Assembly (NCBI GenBank): GCA_947628635.1 | Contig: CANRAX010000015.1 | Span: forward strand, 1 to 16,825 | Length of the DNA stretch: 16,825 nt | Direction: 5' to 3' | Source: an uncultured Bacilli bacterium | GTDB taxonomy: Bacteria; Bacillota_I; Bacilli_A; RF39; UBA660 | Part shown: positions 1 through 5,838 of the stretch, piece by piece | Position numbering within the stretch: position 1 is the first letter of the stretch | How the letters are laid out: the number at the start of each line of letters is the position of its first letter | Made by a program: the position numbers and the translations under genes | Notes under the pieces: model-generated | The model's input: only the letters and a program-made list of their open reading frames with translations | Databases searched by the model: none | What the model was told of the DNA's origin: nothing

Positions 1-151
1 CTTGAACATTATTTACGGCTAAGCCAGAACTTGTTTTATCATAATAAACATCTTCACTTTTTACTAGAGTTCCGGCTACTACATAGGAAGTTGACGCTGA
101 TAGAATTATTACAATAATTACTATAATTAAGATTTTTTTATCTAATTTCAT
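1..151 (-). CDS. N-terminal part of a membrane-anchored surface-type protein (cut by window edge)
   Basis: The first 50 residues are visible; the rest lies beyond the left edge. The start MKLDKK is followed by a strongly hydrophobic stretch (about residues 7-26) with no lipobox cysteine, which fits a signal anchor or uncleaved signal peptide placing the remainder outside the cell. After it comes VYYDKTSSGLAVNNVQ, which resembles a YDN-SGL-A-NVQ motif I recall from repeats in phage tail and bacterial surface proteins; that match is from memory and gives no function. The start at 151 is preferred because AGAGGA lies 9 nt upstream; an in-frame ATG at 169 has only a weak AAAGG-like site. It is divergent from the small ribbon-helix-helix gene and has its own extended -10 promoter. 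The coding status is fairly secure; the role is unknown. Confidence 0.7.
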   Translation of the reverse strand, partial: MKLDKKILIIVIIVIILSASTSYVVAGTLVKSEDVYYDKTSSGLAVNNVQ

Positions 152-190
152 TTTATGTATTCCTCTCATTTTTTACCTTTTTCTATTTTA

Positions 191-218
191 ATTTTATCAT
201 AGATTTTAGAAAAAGCAA
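191..218 (-). promoter_or_regulatory. Extended -10 promoter for the leftward membrane-protein gene
   Basis: On the minus strand there is TTGCTT (213-218), a 16-bp spacer and TAAAAT (191-196) preceded by TGA, giving an extended -10. Transcription would start near 184, leaving a leader of about 33 nt before the ATG at 151. Confidence 0.55.
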
Positions 219-238
219 TACAAAAATGAATACATTTT

Positions 239-274
239 ATATTTATAAAACACTTATAAATATGAATATATAAT
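239..274 (+). promoter_or_regulatory. Candidate promoter and operator of the ribbon-helix-helix gene
   Basis: A TATAAT hexamer lies at 269-274, about 45 bp before the start at 320. Just upstream, ATATTTATAA (239-248) and TTATAAATAT (254-263) form a perfect 10-bp inverted repeat around AACAC. The repeat covers the expected -35 position, and no good -35 hexamer is visible. Ribbon-helix-helix proteins often bind such repeats in their own promoters, so autoregulation is plausible. The all-A/T arms in an AT-rich genome lower the certainty. Confidence 0.4.
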
Positions 275-319
275 TTAATTATTAAAAATATTACAATAAT
301 GTTTAGGAGGTTAATAAAT

Positions 320-523
320 ATGAAGAGTTTTAAACCTTATAAAAAATTAAATGCTAGTGAAAAAATGGTTACAACTATAAGAATTGATAGTGAAACTATA
401 AACGAAATTGATAAAATTGCTAACGAAATAGATGTTAGTAGAAATGAACTTATAAATCAATGTATAAGATATGCATTAGATAACATAAAGAATAATGAAA
501 TTGATAAAAAAAAGAATGATTAG
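320..523 (+). CDS. Small ribbon-helix-helix (CopG/Arc-type) DNA-binding protein
   Basis: The 67-residue protein has one recognisable unit. VTTIRIDSETINEIDKIA (about residues 17-34) fits the basic beta-strand plus first helix, and VSRNELINQCIRYALDNI (about 39-56) fits the turn and second helix of a CopG/Arc-like ribbon-helix-helix fold. Such proteins bind operator DNA as dimers through the strand. The tail is Lys/Asn/Asp-rich. I place the start at 320 because AGGAGG (305-310) lies 9 nt upstream; the in-frame ATG at 299 would put that ribosome site inside the gene. It stands alone: the upstream gene is divergent, the downstream khpB is convergent, and no toxin-like partner is adjacent, so a plain repressor is more likely than an antitoxin. 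Its target is unknown. Confidence 0.85.
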   Translation: MKSFKPYKKLNASEKMVTTIRIDSETINEIDKIANEIDVSRNELINQCIRYALDNIKNNEIDKKKND

Positions 524-544
524 TTTTTCTTGACTAGTCATTCT
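513..544. terminator. Bidirectional intrinsic terminator between the convergent RHH gene and khpB
   Basis: AGAATGATTAG (513-523) pairs with CTAGTCATTCT (534-544) over 11 bp, with one G-U pair and a 10-nt loop. On the minus strand the stem is followed by seven T (complement of 506-512), a strong terminator for the khpB operon. On the plus strand a weaker CTTCTTTT follows. Both stop codons (521-523 plus, 534-536 minus) lie inside the stem. Confidence 0.85.
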
Positions 545-1154
545 CTTCTTTTGGTTTAATAACGACGTATCTATTAGGCTCTTCGCCTTCACTTTCAGTA
601 TAAACTCTTTTATTATTTGTTAGTGCATTATGAATAATTCTTCTTTCGTATGAATTCATTGGATCAAGTTTAGCAGCAATTTTAGTATTAGCAACTTCGC
701 GAGCAATATTTTTTGCTAATCGTTCTAAAGATTTATCACGTTTTTCTTTATAATCATTAATATCTAAAATAAATTTAAAATTTTTTCCTAATTCTTTAGC
801 TATATGTTGATTTACTACGATTTGAAGAGCTTTTAAATTTTTACCATTTCTTCCAATAATAATAGAATTATTATCAGAAAAAATAGTATATATTGGTATT
901 TCTTCTTTATTTTTGATTTCAATATTAGCACTAACACCAATATTTTTTAATAATTTAATAGTATAGTCTTTTATATATTTTATTACATCACGTCTTTCAA
1001 TAACTTCAATTTCTACTTTTTTACTTTTAAAAAGACCACCTTTTACTTCACTTAGTTCTCTTATTAGAAGATTTTCTTCAGTTTCTTGTAAATCAATAGT
1101 TGCATTATTTATTGCTTCTTCTTTGGTTTTACCACTGTAATTATGCTTTTCCAT
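534..1154 (-). CDS. khpB: RNA-binding protein KhpB (Jag/EloR family)
   Basis: The 206 residues show the full three-part Jag layout. A Jag_N domain (about 1-52) contains the LFKSKKVEIEV segment. A KH domain (about 70-135) has the GRNG loop at 101-104. A C-terminal R3H domain (about 140-200) has its Arg-x3-His motif at R171/H175. Jag_N is basic and KH/R3H bind single-stranded RNA; family members (KhpB/EloR) affect cell elongation and division in other Bacillota, usually with KhpA. The start overlaps the end of yidC by 14 nt (1141-1154), so translation is probably coupled; an AAGGAG lies a little far upstream (11 nt). This is the last gene of the rpmH operon. Identity is secure; its RNA targets cannot be read from sequence. 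Confidence 0.95.
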   Translation of the reverse strand: MEKHNYSGKTKEEAINNATIDLQETEENLLIRELSEVKGGLFKSKKVEIEVIERRDVIKYIKDYTIKLLKNIGVSANIEIKNKEEIPIYTIFSDNNSIIIGRNGKNLKALQIVVNQHIAKELGKNFKFILDINDYKEKRDKSLERLAKNIAREVANTKIAAKLDPMNSYERRIIHNALTNNKRVYTESEGEEPNRYVVIKPKEEND

Positions 1155-2076
1155 ATACTTCTTTACTCCTTTTTACTAATATATTTTGAATAATTGTAAA
1201 GACATTAGATGTTACCCAATATATACCTAAACCTGATGGCATAAATATAGCTGTTATTACTATCATACCACACATCATTATTGGCATCATTTTCATAGAT
1301 GGATCTTGCATATTTCCTGTTGAGTTCATTTTAAAAGAATAAAATGTTGTAAAGGCTATTATTAACATTAAAATTATATATGAATAAAAAGTTCCTGTTG
1401 AAACTCCAATAGCTGGTGTTGTTCCTAATTCTAAGCCTAACATTTTATCTTCAAATATAGCTGGTGTTCTTTGAATTGCTTCTAAAAAAGCAATAAATAA
1501 TGGTAATTGTAAAAAAGCAAATAAACAACCAGATAGGGGATTAATATTATATTTTTTATAAATCATCATCATTTCTTGATTTTGTTTAATCATTGACTCT
1601 TGATCATCTTTTCCTTGATATTTTCTTTGAATTCTATCAAGTTCAGGTTGAGCTTTTTTTATTAATTCAGATTGTAGAGCTGTTTTTTTAGTAACTGGAA
1701 AAGCAATTAGTCTTATAATGAGTGTTACTGTTATAACTGATAAAGCGTAATTTTTTAATAATTTACCAATCATAATAAGAATAAAGGCTAATGGTTTTAC
1801 AAAAATAGTTGTCCATAATCCTTCATATTTTCCAGATGTTATTTTGAAATTTTCACAATCTGGTAAGTTTTCTATTTTAACTTTATTTTTTTGATAAGTT
1901 TTTAAACTTTCTTTATTAGTTGGTTTACATAATATATTTTCTGTTAAATTTTGACCAGTTAATTCATTCTTGACTGGTTTATTATTTTTATCAGTTAAAA
2001 CCTTTGTACAACCAGTGGTAAAGATGAATAAACATAGTATTATTATAATTTTAAATTTTGGTGTTTTGTTCTTCAT
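1141..2076 (-). CDS. yidC: Membrane protein insertase YidC/SpoIIIJ (lipoprotein type)
   Basis: YidC inserts and folds membrane proteins, alone or with the Sec translocon. The 311-residue protein starts with a lipoprotein signal (hydrophobic 8-21, then TTGC with the lipidated Cys at 23), typical of Gram-positive YidC1. An extracytoplasmic stretch (24-88) has Cys50 and Cys74. The core includes a membrane segment ending in R122, the conserved arginine of the hydrophilic groove, and a charged cytoplasmic hairpin (about 130-178). NPLSGC and the LPLF segment follow (179-194), then the final helices with PSGLGIYWVTSN (280-291). The gene starts one base after the rnpA stop and overlaps khpB, so the three are translated as a unit. 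Only one YidC is visible here; a second copy elsewhere cannot be excluded. Confidence 0.96.
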   Translation of the reverse strand: MKNKTPKFKIIIILCLFIFTTGCTKVLTDKNNKPVKNELTGQNLTENILCKPTNKESLKTYQKNKVKIENLPDCENFKITSGKYEGLWTTIFVKPLAFILIMIGKLLKNYALSVITVTLIIRLIAFPVTKKTALQSELIKKAQPELDRIQRKYQGKDDQESMIKQNQEMMMIYKKYNINPLSGCLFAFLQLPLFIAFLEAIQRTPAIFEDKMLGLELGTTPAIGVSTGTFYSYIILMLIIAFTTFYSFKMNSTGNMQDPSMKMMPIMMCGMIVITAIFMPSGLGIYWVTSNVFTIIQNILVKRSKEVYGKA

Positions 2077-2077
2077 T

Positions 2078-2413
2078 TTAAATATCCTTTCTTTTTTTTA
2101 ACATAAGGTTGAGAAAATCTTGCTCCAAGTCTTGAAATAATTTATTTTCTCCTCCTTTTCTAAATATTATAATATAATCTTTGTTATTATTGTAGTTTTT
2201 TTTGTATTTATCGATGATGGCACGTATTTTTCTTTTATATTTATTTCGATAAACAGCATTACCAAGTTTTTTACTCACTGATATTCCAAAACGATCATAG
2301 GGAAGATTATTCTTTTTTTCATAGATAATAAAACTTTGATTTTTAGAAAAATTTTGAGCTTTTATGATTTTTTCAAAGTCTTGAGTTGATTTTACTATAT
2401 AAAGTTTTTTCAT
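2078..2413 (-). CDS. rnpA: Ribonuclease P protein component
   Basis: This is the small basic protein that helps the RNase P ribozyme bind pre-tRNA leaders and mature tRNA 5' ends. Of its 111 residues (family usually 110-120), the diagnostic RFGISVSKKLG (41-51) and the RNR motif region NAVYRNKYKRKIR (52-64) are intact, followed by the DYIIIFRKG strand (79-87). The start is preceded by GGGAGG at a normal distance. It lies 48 nt downstream of rpmH, with an intrinsic terminator in between, so its expression probably depends on read-through and is lower than that of L34. It sits one base before yidC. The call is secure from motifs and context. Confidence 0.95.
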   Translation of the reverse strand: MKKLYIVKSTQDFEKIIKAQNFSKNQSFIIYEKKNNLPYDRFGISVSKKLGNAVYRNKYKRKIRAIIDKYKKNYNNNKDYIIIFRKGGENKLFQDLEQDFLNLMLKKRKDI

Positions 2414-2430
2414 TCTTTTCCTCCCTTTTA

Positions 2431-2458
2431 AAGTAAAAAACCACTGTTAAAACAGCGG
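2431..2458 (-). terminator. Attenuator-like terminator between rpmH and rnpA
   Basis: On the minus strand, CCGCTGT and ACAGTGG (2441-2458) form a 7-bp stem with one G-U pair and a 4-nt loop, followed by TTTTTT (2435-2440) and ACTTT. It lies 3 nt after the rpmH stop. Partial read-through would make L34 mRNA abundant and the rnpA-yidC-khpB part less so. Confidence 0.8.
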
Positions 2459-2461
2459 TAT

Positions 2462-2584
2462 TTAAGCGCAAAGTTTCTTACGACCTTTACGACGGCGACG
2501 ATTTAAAACATTTGTTTTTTTACGTGCAAAAAAACCTAGTCTTTTAGCTTTTTTACGATTATTTGGTTGATATGTTCTCTTCAT
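2462..2584 (-). CDS. rpmH: 50S ribosomal protein L34 (unusually short)
   Basis: L34 is a small, very basic protein buried in 23S rRNA. The start MKRTYQPNNRKKAK and the end RRRRKGRKKL are the family signature. Only 40 residues are present, where the bacterial norm is about 44. The loss falls between RKKTN and VLNRRRR, where other L34 proteins carry a few more Gly/Arg/Lys residues. The start at 2584 is chosen because it matches the conserved N-terminus and has GGAGGTG (2591-2597) 6 nt upstream; an upstream in-frame ATG at 2644 overlaps the promoter. It is the first gene of the left operon and is divergent from dnaA across the origin. The basic core looks functional. Confidence 0.95.
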   Translation of the reverse strand: MKRTYQPNNRKKAKRLGFFARKKTNVLNRRRRKGRKKLCA

Positions 2585-2614
2585 AAGTTCCACCTCCAGA
2601 CACAAATCTACCTT

Positions 2615-2644
2615 ATTATAATAAGAATAGGGGAGTTTTGTCAA
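2615..2644 (-). promoter_or_regulatory. Consensus sigma-A promoter of the rpmH operon
   Basis: On the minus strand TTGACA (2639-2644) and TATAAT (2615-2620) are both perfect hexamers, separated by 18 bp. The leader to the rpmH start is about 25 nt. It faces away from dnaA at the left edge of the origin. Confidence 0.92.
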
Positions 2645-2719
2645 ATAAAATCTTAATTATTTAATGAGAATAAAATTTTTAAAAACTAATTTTTAAGGTA
2701 ATAATAATTAAAAATTTGT

Positions 2720-2962
2720 CTTTCCACAGAAAATGTTAAATTTTTTTCTTTATTTTATACAAAAAAAGATATTTTTCAACATTATCCACAATATTGTTGA
2801 AAAAGTTTTTAATATGTGTTATTAAAAATTTGTGGAAAATGTGGAAAATTTTTATATTTGTTGATATGTATAGATTTTACTTGTTGAAAAAGTTGTGAAT
2901 ATTTTGTGGATAACTTTTTTTTTAAAATTTTGGTTTATTTTTTTTTAAAATTGGTTTATATT
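2720..2962. other. oriC: Chromosomal replication origin (oriC), rpmH-dnaA intergenic region
   Basis: The gap contains two perfect DnaA boxes: TTATCCACA (2782-2790) and, in the opposite orientation, TGTGGATAA (2905-2913). Back-to-back TGTGGAAAA boxes lie at 2831-2839 and 2840-2848 (8 of 9 bases each). Weaker 7-of-9 sites are at 2720-2728, 2773-2781, 2795-2803, 2859-2867 and 2882-2890. Right of the last perfect box is a G/C-poor tandem repeat at 2915-2958 (T9-A4-T4-GGTTTA, then T9-A4-TT-GGTTTA), a good candidate for the DNA unwinding element. A TATATT at 2957-2962 may be the dnaA -10, but I see no clear -35. Position between rpmH and dnaA and the transcription divergence support oriC strongly; which boxes are used is not known. 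Confidence 0.92.
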
Positions 2963-3000
2963 AAACGTAACTTGATTTATTCTTGTGGGGAGATGGTAGA

Positions 3001-4386
3001 ATGAATGTCGATATTTTATGGTCTAAATTTCTAGATTCTATAAAAGATGATTTATCTTCACTATCTTACTCAACTTGGTTTCAAGATACAAAACTTTATA
3101 GATTAGAAGATAATAAAGCTTATATTGTTGTACCAATGCCAATTCATAAGAAACATTTAATGGATAATTACTCGGAACTAATTTCTAATAAACTAATTGA
3201 AATTACAGGTACTACTTATGATTTAGTTTTTATATTAGAAGAAGAAATAATAGGATTAGAGTTAGATGAAGATGATAAAGAGGAACCAATACATATTTCA
3301 AATGAAAATAAACCAAAAATGTATAATTCTACAAACTTAAAAAGAAAATATCTATTTGAAAATTTTATAGTTGGAAATAGTAATAAATTTGCACATGCAG
3401 CGGCATTATCAGTAGCAGAAAATCCTGGAAATATGTATAATCCTTTATTTTTATATGGAAATAGTGGTTTAGGTAAAACACATTTAATGCACGCTATTGG
3501 AAATTATATTGTTGATAATTCAGAAAAAAGAGTTCTATATGTAACAAGTGATCAATTTATTCAAGATTTTATAGGAACTAATAAAAAAGATGAAAATGAT
3601 ACTAATTTTAATTATGTTGAATTTTTTAAAAATAAATATCGAAATATCGATGTGTTGTTAATTGATGATATTCAATTTTTAGGTGGAGCCTCTAAGACAC
3701 AACAGGAATTTTTTCATACTTTTAATACTCTTTATAACGATAGTAAGCAGATAATTATATCTTCAGACAGATCACCTGATGATTTAAAATTATTAGAAGA
3801 TCGTTTAAGGACAAGGTTTTGTTGGGGATTAACCGTAAATATTTTCCCACCTGATTATAACTTAAAAATAGAAATTATAAAGAAAAAAATTATTGCTGGA
3901 AATTTTGAAAAAGTAATTCCGGAAGATGTTATTGAATATATTGCTTCTAATATTGGACCAGATGTAAGACAACTAGAAGGTTCTATTACAAGACTTATTG
4001 CTTATTCAACAATAATGGGTGGAGCAGATATTAATTTAGATTTAGCTATTGAAGCTCTTAAGGATTTCATTAGTAAAGGAATGGGCGAAAAGAATGATAT
4101 ACAGAGAATACAAAAAATCGTTTCGGAATATTTTCAGATTTCGGTGGAGGATATAAGAAGTAAGAAACGTAGTTCTAATATTTCTTTTCCGCGACAAATT
4201 GCTATGTATTTATGTCGAGTTATTACTAGTGAATCGTTTCCAAAAATAGGTACAGAGTTTGGAGGAAAAGATCATTCTACTGTAATGCATTCTGTGGAAA
4301 AAATAGAAAATGAAATAAAAGTAAATAAAGATTTAAATAATATAATAGAAAAGTTAAAAAATGATATAGGTATTGTGCAAAAATAA
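3001..4386 (+). CDS. dnaA: Chromosomal replication initiator DnaA
   Basis: DnaA binds the origin boxes, oligomerises with ATP and opens the DNA. The 461-residue protein has domain I (about 1-80, with the SYSTWFQDT helix), a short acidic linker (about 85-112), and an AAA+ domain III with Walker A GNSGLGKTH (153-161), Walker B LLIDDIQFL (219-227) and sensor/finger segment LEDRLRTRF (about 265-273). Domain IV has the DnaA signature ending in GGKDHSTVMH (421-430), where most homologues have GGRDH. The start at 3001 is preferred over an in-frame TTG at 2983 because GGGGAG lies 8 nt upstream and MNVDILW fits the family N-terminus. It is next to oriC and 126 bp before dnaN. Autoregulation through the upstream boxes is likely. 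A DnaA-like box (4293-4301) lies inside its 3' end. Confidence 0.98.
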   Translation: MNVDILWSKFLDSIKDDLSSLSYSTWFQDTKLYRLEDNKAYIVVPMPIHKKHLMDNYSELISNKLIEITGTTYDLVFILEEEIIGLELDEDDKEEPIHISNENKPKMYNSTNLKRKYLFENFIVGNSNKFAHAAALSVAENPGNMYNPLFLYGNSGLGKTHLMHAIGNYIVDNSEKRVLYVTSDQFIQDFIGTNKKDENDTNFNYVEFFKNKYRNIDVLLIDDIQFLGGASKTQQEFFHTFNTLYNDSKQIIISSDRSPDDLKLLEDRLRTRFCWGLTVNIFPPDYNLKIEIIKKKIIAGNFEKVIPEDVIEYIASNIGPDVRQLEGSITRLIAYSTIMGGADINLDLAIEALKDFISKGMGEKNDIQRIQKIVSEYFQISVEDIRSKKRSSNISFPRQIAMYLCRVITSESFPKIGTEFGGKDHSTVMHSVEKIENEIKVNKDLNNIIEKLKNDIGIVQK

Positions 4387-4512
4387 AAGTTTTAATTTTT
4401 TTTTCCACAGTTGAAATTCAATGGAAATCGTTATAAAATAATGAAATAAGGAATTTTACACTTTTTCCACTGTAATAATATAAATAATATATAAAGAAAG
4501 AAGGAAAAATAA
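4387..4512. other. dnaA-dnaN intergenic region with DnaA-like boxes
   Basis: TTTTCCACA (4401-4409, 8 of 9) and TTTTCCACT (4463-4471, 7 of 9) face the same way. After the second come TAATAA-type triplets up to about 4495, which could be an unwinding segment or simply an AT-rich leader for dnaN. In B. subtilis the second half of a bipartite origin is in this gap. No terminator is visible, so dnaA and dnaN are probably co-transcribed. The ribosome site for dnaN is AAGGA, about 8 nt before its ATG. Confidence 0.55.
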
Positions 4513-5640
4513 ATGAAATTAACTATTAAAAAAGAAATATTATTAGAGGCTTTAAATAAAGTATCAAAAGCAATATCAACAAAAAATTTAATACCAGTAT
4601 TAGCAGGGATAAAATTTGAATTAAAAAAGAAAAAACTTACTTTAACAGCTAGTGATAATGATATTACAATTCAAACAACTATTGAAGGAGTAAAAGATGA
4701 AGATTTTCAAGTTGAAACAGAAGGTAGTATTATTATTCAAGGAAAATATATATTAGATATTGTTAGAAAATTAGAAGATGAATATATTAATATTGAAGTA
4801 GTTGATGATTTAAAAATACTTATTTACACAGCTAATAGTGAGTTTAATTTAAATGGTATAAGTGAGAGTGAATATCCTAATATAGGTCTTGAAGAAAGTA
4901 AAAAGAAGGTTGATATTAAAGGTGGTATATTAAAAAATATTGTTAATCAAACAGCTTTTGCTTCTTCAAATGAGGAAAGTAAACCAGTTTTAACGGGTAT
5001 TAATTTTAATATTGTAGGTGATGTTCTTGAATGTAATTCAACTGACTCTTATCGTTTAGCTAGAAAAGTTGTTAAATTAGATAAAGTTAGTGAAGAAACT
5101 TATAATATTATTATTCCAAGTCATAATATCTTAGAATTTGTAAAAATTCTTGGCGATGATGATAATATAGTTGAATTACACATATTTAATAATAAAATTT
5201 TATTTAAAACAGGTAATGTTAAATTTGAGTCTCGTTTAATAAATGGTACTTATCCAAATACTTCTAATTTATTACCTGATGAAGCATTAATGATTATGAG
5301 TACAAATATAAATGAATTTTATAATGTTATTGATAGAGTTAGTATTTTGACTAGTGATAAAGAAAAAAATATTGTTACTTTAGAAACACAAGGAAATACA
5401 TTAATTTTAAGAAGTAGTTCTGCTGAAGTTGGTCGAGTAGAGGAAAAAATGACGGTAAGTAAAAATAACGATGAAGATATAAAAATTTCATTTAGTGCTA
5501 AATATATGATGGAAGCTTTAAAAAGTTTTTCCACAGAAACTGTTGATATTCATTTTGTAGGAGAAATAAAACCAATTTTAATAAAATCAAAAGAAGATGA
5601 AACACTTACACAATTAGTTTTACCTATAAGAACTTATTAA
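4513..5640 (+). CDS. dnaN: DNA polymerase III beta subunit (sliding clamp)
   Basis: The clamp is a ring-shaped homodimer that tethers polymerase III and many repair factors to DNA. The 375 residues match the family length and fall into three repeated clamp folds of about 120-125 residues each. Recognisable points are the N-terminal MKLTIKKEILLEALNKVSKAI, the second-domain start (about 130-135), the TDSYRLA segment (about residue 177, in the partner-binding cleft region) and the C-terminal QLVLPIRTY, the classic end of the family. It follows dnaA with no visible terminator between them and is followed by a strong hairpin at 5642-5688, so dnaA-dnaN look like one operon. A TTTTCCACA box (5527-5535) is inside the coding sequence and may be chance. 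Identity is secure. Confidence 0.97.
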   Translation: MKLTIKKEILLEALNKVSKAISTKNLIPVLAGIKFELKKKKLTLTASDNDITIQTTIEGVKDEDFQVETEGSIIIQGKYILDIVRKLEDEYINIEVVDDLKILIYTANSEFNLNGISESEYPNIGLEESKKKVDIKGGILKNIVNQTAFASSNEESKPVLTGINFNIVGDVLECNSTDSYRLARKVVKLDKVSEETYNIIIPSHNILEFVKILGDDDNIVELHIFNNKILFKTGNVKFESRLINGTYPNTSNLLPDEALMIMSTNINEFYNVIDRVSILTSDKEKNIVTLETQGNTLILRSSSAEVGRVEEKMTVSKNNDEDIKISFSAKYMMEALKSFSTETVDIHFVGEIKPILIKSKEDETLTQLVLPIRTY

Positions 5641-5641
5641 T

Positions 5642-5688
5642 AAAAAAAAGAAATTCTTAGAAATTTTTCAATAAAGTTTCTTTTTTTT
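5642..5688 (+). terminator. Intrinsic terminator after dnaN
   Basis: A8-GAAATT (5642-5655) pairs with AGTTTC-T8 (5675-5688) over 14 bp with one G-U pair and a 19-nt loop. The T-run serves as part of the 3' arm, so the stem is weak at its base, but its position just after the dnaN stop fits termination before comK. Confidence 0.65.
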
Positions 5689-5725
5689 TAATAATTTTTT
5701 TATTTTTTAGCAAATAATATATATG

Positions 5726-5820
5726 AAAAACAAATTTTCTTCATTTTTCGACAAAATTTGGCAAATTTCGACAAAAAAATATGATATTATGCTATTGAAA
5801 ACAAGGCCATATGTTTTCAA
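5726..5820 (+). promoter_or_regulatory. comK control region: K-box-like site, promoter, direct repeats, leader hairpin
   Basis: Four elements are visible. First, AAAA-N5-TTTT (5726-5738), the exact pattern of one ComK AT-box; B. subtilis K-boxes have two, and I see only one clear copy. Second, a promoter: TTGGCA (5758-5763), a 16-bp spacer and TATGAT (5780-5785), with an alternative TATTAT at 5785-5790. Third, the direct repeat TTTCGACAAAA at 5746-5756 and 5766-5776, exactly 20 bp apart, one just upstream of the -35 and one in the spacer. Fourth, TTGAAAAC (5795-5802) and GTTTTCAA (5813-5820), an 8-bp inverted repeat with a 10-nt loop at the expected 5' end of the mRNA and just before the ribosome site. 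This looks like a regulated promoter; the regulators are inferred. Confidence 0.6.
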
Positions 5821-5838
5821 ATAAGGGGGAAATTTAAA

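Noticed and set aside
299..319. ATG at 299 as start of the RHH gene
   Set aside because: It would place the strong AGGAGG (305-310) inside the gene; the ATG at 320 is correctly spaced from it.
320..523. RHH gene as antitoxin of a toxin-antitoxin pair
   Set aside because: No toxin-sized partner lies next to it in the same direction; the neighbours are divergent and convergent.
2585..2644. Twenty extra N-terminal residues on L34
   Set aside because: They overlap the consensus promoter and do not match L34, which begins MKRTYQP.
2983..3000. TTG start six codons before the dnaA ATG
   Set aside because: The GGGGAG ribosome site lies within this stretch and MNVDILW fits the family start.
5319..5534. 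Antisense open frames inside dnaN, comK, gyrB, gyrA and recR
   Set aside because: They have no ribosome sites or recognisable domains and mirror the codon bias of well-supported genes on the other strand.
5527..5535. TTTTCCACA inside dnaN as part of the origin
   Set aside because: It is a single 8-of-9 match within coding sequence, over 1 kb from the other boxes, and can be chance at this base composition.
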